From an uncultured Pseudomonadota bacterium (GTDB taxonomy: Bacteria > Pseudomonadota > Gammaproteobacteria > Methylococcales > Methylomonadaceae), in assembly GCA_903931355.1 (NCBI GenBank), contig CAIZCB010000089.1, positions 1 through 5,146 of the forward strand: a DNA stretch of 5,146 bases, written 5' to 3'. Shown one piece after another: positions 1-5,146 of this stretch (positions are counted from its first letter, which is position 1; the number at the start of each line of letters is the position of its first letter). A program made the translations under genes and the position numbers. The notes beneath the pieces were generated by a model. The model was not told where the DNA came from, did not search any database, and was given only the letters and a program-made list of their open reading frames with translations.

Positions 1-64
1 GTGCTCGACTTTGGTTTGTATACAAAAAGGGTTTACACCAAAGTGGTGCTGACGCCCTGCTGGG
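1..64 (+). other. Damaged upstream edge of the AAA ATPase gene
   Basis: This stretch should encode the end of the N-terminal part of the AAA ATPase and the strand leading into its first Walker A motif. The pieces are there but in different frames. Frame 2 reads G-F-T-P at 29-40, frame 1 reads K-V-V-L-T at 40-54, and frame 2 resumes as P-A-G-V-H-G-K-T at 56-79. A TGA at 50-52 interrupts the frame used downstream. Family members read roughly G-x-x-P-P-K-G-x-L-L-x-G-P-P-G-x-G-K-T here, so several small insertions or deletions would be needed to restore it. Either the sequence is error-rich at a contig end, or the gene is truly broken. The sequence alone cannot decide, but the intact remainder of the gene favours error. 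Confidence 0.5.
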
Positions 65-1537
65 GTGCATGGAAAAACCTTGATCGCTCGCATCATCGCC
101 CAAGAAACCGATGCCCAATTTTTTAGCATCAGCGGCCCTGAAATCGTTCATAAGTTCTACGGTGAAAGCGAAGCGCATTTACGCAAAATCTTTGACGAAG
201 CAGGGCGCAAAGGCCCGAGCATTATTTTCCTCGATGAAATTGATTCGATAGCGCCGCACCGTGACAAAGTGGTGGGCGATGTCGAAAAGCGGGTGGTGGC
301 GCAATTATTGGCTTTGATGGATGGCTTGAAAGGGCGGGGCAAGGTGATCGTGATTGCCGCGACTAATTTGCCGAATGCGATTGATCCGGCTTTGCGGCGG
401 CCAGGTCGATTTGATCGCGAGATTAATATCCCGATTCCAGATCGCGAAGGCCGACGTGAAATTATCGAAATTCACAGCACCGGCATGCCGTTGAATGTCG
501 ACGTCGATTTGAATTTATTGGCCGATGTGACTCACGGTTTTGTCGGTGCCGACTTGGAAGCTTTGTGTCGTGAAGCGGCGATGAGTGCTTTGCGGCGTTT
601 ATTGCCGGAAATTGATTTTAATAGCGCCGATTTGCCTTATCAGCGATTGGCCGAATTAACTGTGACGCTGGATGATTTTCGTGCGGCCTTGTGTGAAGTG
701 TCGCCTTCTGCGATTCGTGAAATGTTTGTCGATATTCCTGATGTGCGATGGGAGGATGTTGGCGGTATGGATAGCATTCGCCAGCGATTGATTGAGTCGG
801 TGCAATGGCCGATTAAATACCCCGAGTTGTATCAACAGGCAGGGGTTAAGCCGCCTAAAGGCTTGTTATTGGTTGGGCCGCCCGGGGTTGGTAAAACCTT
901 GATTGCGAAAGCGGTGGCGAATGAAAGTGGGGTTAATGTGATTTCGGTCAAAGGTCCTGCCTTAATGTCGCGTTATGTCGGTGATTCCGAACAAGGGGTG
1001 CGCGAGTTGTTTCATAAAGCCCGCCAAGCCTCACCGTGCATTATTTTTTTGGACGAAGTCGATTCGGTGGTGCCGTCACGCGGCGAAGGTGCTACCGATT
1101 CTCATGTTGCCGAGCGGGTGTTAAGTCAGTTTTTGTCCGAAATGGATGGCCTTGAAGAGCTGAAAGGGGTGTTTGTATTAGGTGCCACCAATCGGGTGGA
1201 TTTGATTGATCCAGCCATGCTCCGCCCCGGACGTTTCGATGACATTGTTGAACTGGGCTTGCCGGATGAAGCAGCTAAACAGCAGATTTTGGCGGTGCAT
1301 TTACGCAATAAACCTTTGGCAGCGGCGATTGATGTTGAAGCCATTGCCAGTCGTTGTGCCCAAGCTAGCGGTGCCGAATTAGCGGCGGTTTGTAATCGTG
1401 CTGCCTTGATGGCGCTGCGGCGAGCTGTGCAACAAAGCGAGGATAGTGCCTTGCCACAAGCGCAAACCGTGTTGGTTGAGCAAGCCGATTTTGATCGAGT
1501 GATTACCGAAATGTTTGCCGACGAGTATTACCAATGA
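65..1537 (+). CDS. Cdc48/p97-type double AAA ATPase, 5'-partial, gas-vesicle associated
   Basis: This is the C-terminal 490 residues of a type II AAA+ ATPase of the Cdc48/p97/VAT family. Such proteins form hexamers that use ATP to unfold or remodel proteins in the cytoplasm. Residue numbers count from position 65. The D1 module keeps only H-G-K-T of its Walker A (2-5), then the pore loop FYGESE (31-36), Walker B IIFLDEID (53-60), sensor-1 asparagine (101) and arginine-finger region RRPGRFD (111-117). The D2 module is complete: Walker A GPPGVGKT (271-278), pore loop YVGDSE (304-309), Walker B IIFLDEVD (326-333), sensor-1 GATN (373-376) and LRPGRFD (386-392). The substrate-binding N domain should lie upstream of the window. 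The GTG at 65 is not a credible start, because it falls inside the D1 P-loop. The stop overlaps the next start by 4 nt (ATGA), so the gene is probably translationally coupled to the GvpL/F gene. Gas-vesicle assembly or turnover is the likely role, inferred from context; family membership is near certain. Confidence 0.93.
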   Translation: MHGKTLIARIIAQETDAQFFSISGPEIVHKFYGESEAHLRKIFDEAGRKGPSIIFLDEIDSIAPHRDKVVGDVEKRVVAQLLALMDGLKGRGKVIVIAATNLPNAIDPALRRPGRFDREINIPIPDREGRREIIEIHSTGMPLNVDVDLNLLADVTHGFVGADLEALCREAAMSALRRLLPEIDFNSADLPYQRLAELTVTLDDFRAALCEVSPSAIREMFVDIPDVRWEDVGGMDSIRQRLIESVQWPIKYPELYQQAGVKPPKGLLLVGPPGVGKTLIAKAVANESGVNVISVKGPALMSRYVGDSEQGVRELFHKARQASPCIIFLDEVDSVVPSRGEGATDSHVAERVLSQFLSEMDGLEELKGVFVLGATNRVDLIDPAMLRPGRFDDIVELGLPDEAAKQQILAVHLRNKPLAAAIDVEAIASRCAQASGAELAAVCNRAALMALRRAVQQSEDSALPQAQTVLVEQADFDRVITEMFADEYYQ

Positions 1538-2277
1538 TGCTCAATGCCGAGCAAGCGATTTATTTGTATGGCTTTACTTTGTCCGATTCGAGTTTGTCTG
1601 ACGAAGCAGTGATGATTTATCAGTATGCGGGGTTTAGCGCGATGATTAGTTTGGTTGATGTCGCTGAGTTTACTGGCGAGTTAGGCGAGCTGAATTTGCA
1701 AAACGTCGAATGGCTGACAGCAAGAATTTGTCGGCATGGTTGGGTGATTGAAAAATTCAGTCAGCAAGGTGCTGTTTATCCTTTGCCGTTTGGTACTTTG
1801 TTTTCCAGTTTTGAGGCTTTGCAACAAACCATGTTGGAACGAGCGGAACAGGTGTTAAGCAAGCTTGAGCAGATTGCCGGTTGTCAGGAATGGGCGCTGG
1901 AAGCCAGTTTAGACAGGCAGCAAGCGGTTGAGGTTTTATTAGCAGAGGGTTTAGCTAATGGTCGATTCAGCTTACCGGAAACGCTGGGCAGGCGGCATTT
2001 AGAAGAACAGAAACTGCGCCGTCATTTGCTGGGGCAATTAAATGATTGGTTAGCCGAGTGTTTGGCGGCACAGTGGCAAATGCTCAAGCCCTTGGCGCGT
2101 GATGCGCGGCAGCGAAAGCTGGGCGATGACAAAGTGTTGAATTGGGCGTTTTTGCTGGTGAAAGAGCATTTGCCAGCTTTTGAGTTACAGATTGCTTTGT
2201 TTAGCCAGCACTATCAGCCCTATGGCTTTCAGTTTCGCGTCACCGGCCCTTGGGCTGCTTACAGTTTTGTGGATTGA
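1534..2277 (+). CDS. gvpF: GvpL/GvpF-family gas vesicle protein (first copy)
   Basis: This 247-residue protein belongs to the GvpL/GvpF family. These are minor gas-vesicle proteins needed for assembly, and some members are known to bind the shell protein GvpA. Visible family marks are the opening strand YLYG (10-13), HGWVIE (68-73), the core segment YPLPFGTLF (82-90), QEW (118-120) before a charged helical region, and the C-terminal signature VTGPWAAYSFV (236-246). There is no signal peptide or membrane segment, as expected for a cytoplasmic assembly factor. The start lies in an ATGATG doublet. The first ATG overlaps the upstream stop as ATGA, and the second (1537) would shorten the protein by one residue. 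No clear Shine-Dalgarno sequence precedes it, which fits translational coupling. By position it could correspond to Serratia gvpF2. GvpF and GvpL cannot be separated reliably from sequence alone, so the symbol is provisional. Confidence 0.9.
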   Translation: MMLNAEQAIYLYGFTLSDSSLSDEAVMIYQYAGFSAMISLVDVAEFTGELGELNLQNVEWLTARICRHGWVIEKFSQQGAVYPLPFGTLFSSFEALQQTMLERAEQVLSKLEQIAGCQEWALEASLDRQQAVEVLLAEGLANGRFSLPETLGRRHLEEQKLRRHLLGQLNDWLAECLAAQWQMLKPLARDARQRKLGDDKVLNWAFLLVKEHLPAFELQIALFSQHYQPYGFQFRVTGPWAAYSFVD

Positions 2278-2894
2278 TGTTGTTAGTTTATGGGGTGATT
2301 GCCGAGCAAGCCGTGGTTGATGTTGCGCCTGAGTTTGCCGTGATTAAAGCGGCGGGTTTAGCGGCACTGGTTAAGACGATTAATCACAGCATTAGTCGTG
2401 ATAGTGCTGAGGTTTTGGCTTATGGCCAGCAAATTCAGCAATGGCATCAGCAAACCACCTTAATCCCGATTCGTTACGGCAGTGTTTTGATTGATGAGGC
2501 TGCCGTTATCGAGTATTTGCTGGCGCATCAAATTGATTACCAAGGGATGTTGGTTGAATTGGCGGATTGTGAAGAGATGGGCGTGCGTTTGTTGAGTGAG
2601 TTGATGCCGTCGGATCGTTCTGCGCTGAGTGGCTTGGCTTATTTGCAAGCGAGGAAACAGGCTTATAGCGTGCCGGAGTTTATTGAGCAGCAGGTGAGCG
2701 AGATGAATAAGGCTTTAGCGGGTTTGTATCGGCAGCAGAATTTGGTGATTGATGTATTTAATGGCTATCAGAGTTATTTACTGAGTTATTTGGTGCCGAG
2801 ATCGAACTTAGGCCTGTTTCGGCAAGTGTTGGGGGATGTTGATAAAGATGGGGTTGTTAGTGGGCCTTGGCCGGTTTATAGCTTTGTTCATTAA
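2277..2894 (+). CDS. gvpF: GvpL/GvpF-family gas vesicle protein (second, divergent copy)
   Basis: This 205-residue protein is a second GvpL/GvpF-family member. The marks are a short N-terminal strand LLVYGVI (2-8), the core segment LIPIRYGSVL (62-71, parallel to YPLPFGTLF in the first copy), a G-L-A-Y-L-x-A-R-K segment (119-127) typical of the family's middle region, and the C-terminal signature SGPWPVYSFV (195-204). The start at 2277 was chosen because its ATG shares one base with the upstream stop (TGATG) and puts the family's first strand right at the N terminus. An ATG at 2250 in the same frame would add nine unrelated residues that only shadow the preceding gene. It is clearly diverged from the first copy outside the core motifs, so this is an old duplication. 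Non-redundant assembly roles are likely. By position it could match Serratia gvpF3. Confidence 0.88.
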   Translation: MLLVYGVIAEQAVVDVAPEFAVIKAAGLAALVKTINHSISRDSAEVLAYGQQIQQWHQQTTLIPIRYGSVLIDEAAVIEYLLAHQIDYQGMLVELADCEEMGVRLLSELMPSDRSALSGLAYLQARKQAYSVPEFIEQQVSEMNKALAGLYRQQNLVIDVFNGYQSYLLSYLVPRSNLGLFRQVLGDVDKDGVVSGPWPVYSFVH

Positions 2895-2917
2895 GTGCCG
2901 ATAGCGCTTCATGAAAA

Positions 2918-2946
2918 TTAATTATTAATGCCATCAAACTTATAAA
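2918..2946 (+). promoter_or_regulatory. Candidate sigma-70-type promoter before the kinase gene
   Basis: TATAAA at 2941-2946 matches the -10 consensus at five of six bases. A poor -35 element, TTAATT (2918-2923), lies exactly 17 bp upstream, in the AT-rich stretch just after the second gvpF gene. Transcription would start near 2953 and leave a leader of about 160 nt containing the inverted repeat. AT-rich DNA produces such matches by chance, so this is only a candidate. The kinase gene could equally be read through from the gvp genes. Confidence 0.27.
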
Positions 2947-2964
2947 TCTTGCTTGTCACCTAAG

Positions 2965-3063
2965 CCGTTCGTGCTGAGATTCGAAGCATGATCGGCGATG
3001 GTTGGCGTACGATTCGGATTTTCCATTCATCCTTCGACGGGGTTCAGGACGAACGGAAAATCC
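2965..3063. repeat. Imperfect inverted-repeat element (REP/MITE-like)
   Basis: The left arm at 2965-2986 (CCGTTCGTGCTGA...TCGAAG) is an imperfect reverse complement of 3032-3056 (CTTCGAC...TTCAGGACGAACGG). Nested in the right half, 3016-3032 (GGATTTTCCATTCATCC) pairs with 3047-3063 (GGACGAACGGAAAATCC) over 17 positions with two mismatches and a 14-base loop. Both mismatches are A-C on the plus strand, so a minus-strand RNA would have two G-U wobbles and a continuous helix. The CCTTCGAC...CAGGACGAACGG wording resembles dispersed intergenic repeats I know from several gammaproteobacterial genomes. It encodes no protein. It is not followed by a T run, so it does not look like a standard terminator for the gvp genes, though the hairpin could slow transcription or protect mRNA ends. 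Confidence 0.6.
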
Positions 3064-3115
3064 TTAGCTGGTTAGTAACTTCCGCCGGATTAATAGCGCC
3101 TTTAACATCATAACT

Positions 3116-4576
3116 ATGACCAATAAATTACTAAAAAAAACCAGCACTGATCATTTCGAGTTGTTGTACGACATGTTGTTAGATGCGATTCCTTCTTCAG
3201 TCTTAATGGTCGATGACAAACTCCACGTCGTATCAGTCAATCGTAATTTCCTACTAAAAAGCCAACGCAGCAAAGCTGATACCGTCGGCCGAGCGTTGTC
3301 AGATGTATTCCCGCCGGTGATTTTAGAAAACACCGGTATTGAAGACCGAATCCGTAATGTGTTCCGTAATCGACAGCCGATCAACGGCCAAAAAATGACT
3401 TATCGTGCGCCGGGGGTACCGATTCGGATTTATTACTATTCGATTTTGCCGATTCCCACCAATCAAATTATGTTGCTGATGGAAGATGTCACCGAACAAG
3501 TGCGGCTTTCTGAAGAAGTACGGCGGGTTGAGCGGCATTTGGCTTCTGTGGTCGAAAGCGCCAGTGATATTGTGCTTTCCACCGATATTGATGGCCGGAT
3601 TTTGACTTGGAATTCGGCGGCGGAGAAGTTATCCGGCTTGAGTTCGCAGGAGGTACATGGTCGACATTTTTATGAGTTCTGCGACCTAAATCAGCAGCAA
3701 ACGGTACGGATGATTTTTATGCGGATGAAGGCGAGCAATGAATCGCATACCACCGAGTTTCATTTATTAGCACCGAATAATGGCGGCAGTATTCTGATTT
3801 CTTGGGTATTTTCGCCGATGAAAGATGATTATGGTGTGACAGTCGGTACGGTGATCGTTGGGCGTGATTTGGCTGAGCGCCGTAAGCTGGAATTGCAATT
3901 GCGGCAGTCGCATAAATTGAGCGCCTTGGGGGTGATGGCTGGCGGGATTGCTCACGAAATCCGTAATCCTTTGGCGGTGTGTTCGGCGGCAGCGCAGTTT
4001 TTGTTACAAGATGACATTGGCGCTGAGTTTCACCGCGAATGTTCCAACAAAATCCAAACCAATATCCAAAAAGCTTCAGCGATTATCGAAAATCTATTGC
4101 GTTTTGCTCGTTCCTCACTCGATACCGAAATGGTCGAAGTCGATTTGATGGCGGTGCTGCGAGAAACCACCGAGTTAATCGCTAATCAGGCCAAAGTTCA
4201 GAAAGTGCAGATTGTTTTGCCTAGTCATCAAGAGCCGATTTTAGTGCCTGGGGTGTCGGGTTTGTTGCAGCAGGTGTTTATGAATATCTTTTTAAACGCG
4301 ATTAATGCCATGCCGGATGGTGGGTTGTTAAAGATTGTCACTGATACTTTTGAGGACAGGGTGATAGTGAGTATTTCTGATACTGGGGTTGGGATTCCGG
4401 CCGGTGAGTTGGACAAGATTTTTGATCCCTTTCACACTTCGTCACCAGTCGGGCAGGGTACTGGCTTGGGTTTGTCGATCTGCTACAGCATTATTCAGCA
4501 GCATCTTGGCTCGATTCAGGCCGAAAGCCGACATGGTGAAGGCGCGACGATTATTGTCACTTTGCCGTTGCAGTAA
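3116..4576 (+). CDS. Soluble NtrB-like PAS sensor histidine kinase
   Basis: This 486-residue cytoplasmic sensor kinase should autophosphorylate on histidine and pass the phosphate to a receiver domain. A first PAS-like region spans about 15-125 (IPSSVLMVDDKLHVVSVN, ending LLMEDVTEQ). A second spans about 137-255 (VESASDIVLSTDIDGRILTWNSAAEKLSG, ending IVGRDLAERRKLE). The HisKA H box GGIAHEIRNPLAV has its phospho-acceptor at H280. The HATPase domain shows an N box (QQVFMNIFLNAINAMP, 385-400), G1 DTGVGIP (422-428), F box FDPFH (436-440) and G2 GTGLGLSI (448-455). All catalytic motifs look intact. There are no transmembrane segments, so the signal is probably internal (redox, small ligand or a protein partner). 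The ATG at 3116 is the only good start, since a TAG closes the frame at 3065-3067, but it has no obvious Shine-Dalgarno sequence. By position and type it resembles Serratia gvrB. Family call is firm; control of gas vesicles is inferred from context. Confidence 0.93.
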   Translation: MTNKLLKKTSTDHFELLYDMLLDAIPSSVLMVDDKLHVVSVNRNFLLKSQRSKADTVGRALSDVFPPVILENTGIEDRIRNVFRNRQPINGQKMTYRAPGVPIRIYYYSILPIPTNQIMLLMEDVTEQVRLSEEVRRVERHLASVVESASDIVLSTDIDGRILTWNSAAEKLSGLSSQEVHGRHFYEFCDLNQQQTVRMIFMRMKASNESHTTEFHLLAPNNGGSILISWVFSPMKDDYGVTVGTVIVGRDLAERRKLELQLRQSHKLSALGVMAGGIAHEIRNPLAVCSAAAQFLLQDDIGAEFHRECSNKIQTNIQKASAIIENLLRFARSSLDTEMVEVDLMAVLRETTELIANQAKVQKVQIVLPSHQEPILVPGVSGLLQQVFMNIFLNAINAMPDGGLLKIVTDTFEDRVIVSISDTGVGIPAGELDKIFDPFHTSSPVGQGTGLGLSICYSIIQQHLGSIQAESRHGEGATIIVTLPLQ

Positions 4577-4580
4577 GCTG

Positions 4581-4943
4581 ATGATGACTTCAATTTTAAT
4601 CGTCGATGACGAACCGGATATGTGCTGGGCGATTGAGCATATTTTGCAATCGGAAAACCTCAATATCATCACTACTTACAGCGGTGAAGATGCTTGCTTT
4701 AAATTGGCGCGGGGCGATTTTTCGATTGTGTTTTTAGATGCCAAATTGCCGGATATGGATGGTTTGGATGTGGCGCGTTTTGCTAGTTGCTTAGAAGGCG
4801 TTAGGCCGAAGGTGTTTTTGGTTTCCGGCTACCATTATTCCGATGATCCTGTGATTCGACAGGCGATTGAAGAAGGGATTATCTGCGGCTTTCTGGCGAA
4901 ACCGTTTTCTAATCAAGATATACGAGGGTGTTTAATTGGTTAG
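4581..4943 (+). CDS. Single-domain CheY-like response regulator
   Basis: This 120-residue protein is one receiver domain with no DNA-binding or enzymatic output domain. The acidic pair is D9-D10 in ILIVDDEPD, the phospho-acceptor is D53 in VFLDAKLPDMDG, the switch serine is S82 in FLVSGYH, and the conserved lysine is K107 in FLAKPF. All key residues are present, so it should be phosphorylated, most likely by the kinase encoded 4 nt upstream. The start lies in an ATGATG doublet (4581 or 4584). Either ATG puts the first beta strand at the N terminus, whereas longer starts in the frame run into the kinase gene. Lacking an output domain, it must act by binding another protein or as a phosphorelay intermediate. 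A gas-vesicle-cluster enhancer-binding regulator outside this window is one candidate target. By position it resembles Serratia gvrC. Confidence 0.9.
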   Translation: MMTSILIVDDEPDMCWAIEHILQSENLNIITTYSGEDACFKLARGDFSIVFLDAKLPDMDGLDVARFASCLEGVRPKVFLVSGYHYSDDPVIRQAIEEGIICGFLAKPFSNQDIRGCLIG

Positions 4944-5047
4944 GGGAGTTTTTTGCGGGTTCGAAAAGGATTTACGCGAGTGTGGACGACAGGTGAGGGT
5001 TGGATAGATGTTTATTTTGAATTTCCCCGCCAGTGTTTGTACAGGGC
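4944..5047. other. Intergenic region without recognised features
   Basis: These 104 bases lie between the receiver stop and the tRNA terminator. I see no credible gene, no promoter pair and no hairpin of note. The only plus-strand open frame that starts here runs into the tRNA antisense and is spurious. Confidence 0.5.
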
Positions 5048-5081
5048 AAAAAAAAGGCTTTAGGTTTTATCCTAAAGCCTT
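5048..5081 (-). terminator. Intrinsic terminator of tRNA-Asn
   Basis: An 11-bp perfect stem (5054-5064 with 5071-5081) closes a 6-base loop. Read on the minus strand it is followed by eight T residues, two of which come from the stem, in a classic Rho-independent arrangement starting 8 bases after the tRNA CCA end. On the plus strand the stem is followed by the T-rich but interrupted GATTTGTTT, so it may also stop plus-strand transcription from the kinase-receiver operon, less efficiently. Confidence 0.88.
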
Positions 5082-5089
5082 GATTTGTT

Positions 5090-5146
5090 TGGCTCCCCCG
5101 GACGGGCTCGAACCGCCGACCTAGTGATTAACAGTCACCCGCTCTA
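5090..5146 (-). tRNA. tRNA-Asn(GTT), 3' part, cut by the window end
   Basis: The 57 visible bases, read on the minus strand, run from the end of the D arm (TAGAGC) to an encoded CCA tail at 5092-5090. The anticodon stem GGTGA/TCACT encloses the loop CTGTTAA, with anticodon GTT at 5132-5130, which reads asparagine codons. The T arm GGCGG-TTCGAGC-CCGTC and the acceptor 3' strand with discriminator G are normal. The acceptor 5' strand and most of the D arm are beyond the window. The gene converges on the kinase-receiver operon and has its own terminator. Confidence 0.95.

Noticed and set aside
157..1344. Minus-strand open frames inside the AAA ATPase gene
   Set aside because: They mirror strongly conserved Walker B and arginine-finger codons of the real gene and resemble no protein family I recognise.
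2250..2276. Earlier ATG start for the second GvpL/F gene
   Set aside because: It adds nine residues translated from the other frame of the preceding gene. The TGATG junction at 2275-2279 is a better start and fits the family N terminus.
3004..3018. Possible sigma-54 promoter, TGGCGTACGATTCGG, upstream of the kinase gene
   Set aside because: The -24 GG is present but the -12 element reads TCGG instead of TTGC at the required spacing, and it overlaps the repeat element.
3948..4148. A 66-codon plus-strand open frame inside the kinase H-box region
   Set aside because: It is an alternate frame of the HisKA domain with no independent start signal or recognisable motif.
4389..4580. N-terminal extension of the receiver gene into the kinase gene
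   Set aside because: The extra residues are an out-of-frame reading of the kinase HATPase region. Receiver domains begin right at the ILIVDDE strand, matching the ATG at 4581 or 4584.
5008..5124. A 38-codon plus-strand open frame ending in A-P-P-D-G-L-E-P-P-T
   Set aside because: Its second half is the antisense of the tRNA-Asn terminator and tRNA 3' end. This kind of peptide is a well-known spurious product of reading tRNA antisense, and there is no ribosome site.

Overview
This window most likely comes from a gammaproteobacterium and covers the distal end of a gas-vesicle (gvp) gene cluster, closed off by a tRNA-Asn gene. The taxonomic call is soft. It rests on moderate GC, proteobacterial-looking protein sequences, and an intergenic inverted repeat of the CCTTCGAC...TTCAGGACGAACGG type, which I associate with gammaproteobacteria such as methane oxidisers. 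No marker gene in the window fixes the genus.

Layout: positions 1-64 are the damaged upstream edge of a Cdc48/p97-type AAA ATPase gene. Its readable part (65-1537) holds most of the D1 ATPase module and a complete D2 module. It overlaps by 4 nt a GvpL/GvpF-family gas-vesicle gene (1534-2277). That gene overlaps by 1 nt a second, divergent GvpL/GvpF gene (2277-2894). A 221-bp gap follows, holding a candidate promoter and an imperfect inverted-repeat element. Next is a soluble NtrB-like histidine kinase with two PAS-like regions (3116-4576). Four bases later comes a single-domain CheY-like response regulator (4581-4943). After about 100 bp with no recognised feature, a strong intrinsic terminator (5048-5081) and the 3' part of tRNA-Asn(GTT) lie on the minus strand, converging on the operon.

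All five protein genes point the same way and form two tightly packed units: AAA-gvpF-gvpF, and kinase-receiver. The ATPase and the GvpL/F proteins are probably assembly factors for gas vesicles. The kinase and receiver are probably a regulatory pair that ties gas-vesicle production to a cytoplasmic signal. From memory, this resembles the right-hand operon of the Serratia sp. ATCC 39006 gas-vesicle cluster, where gvpF2-gvpF3 are followed by the regulators gvrB and gvrC. The structural genes (gvpA, gvpC, gvpN, gvpK and others) are not in the window and would be expected upstream of position 1.
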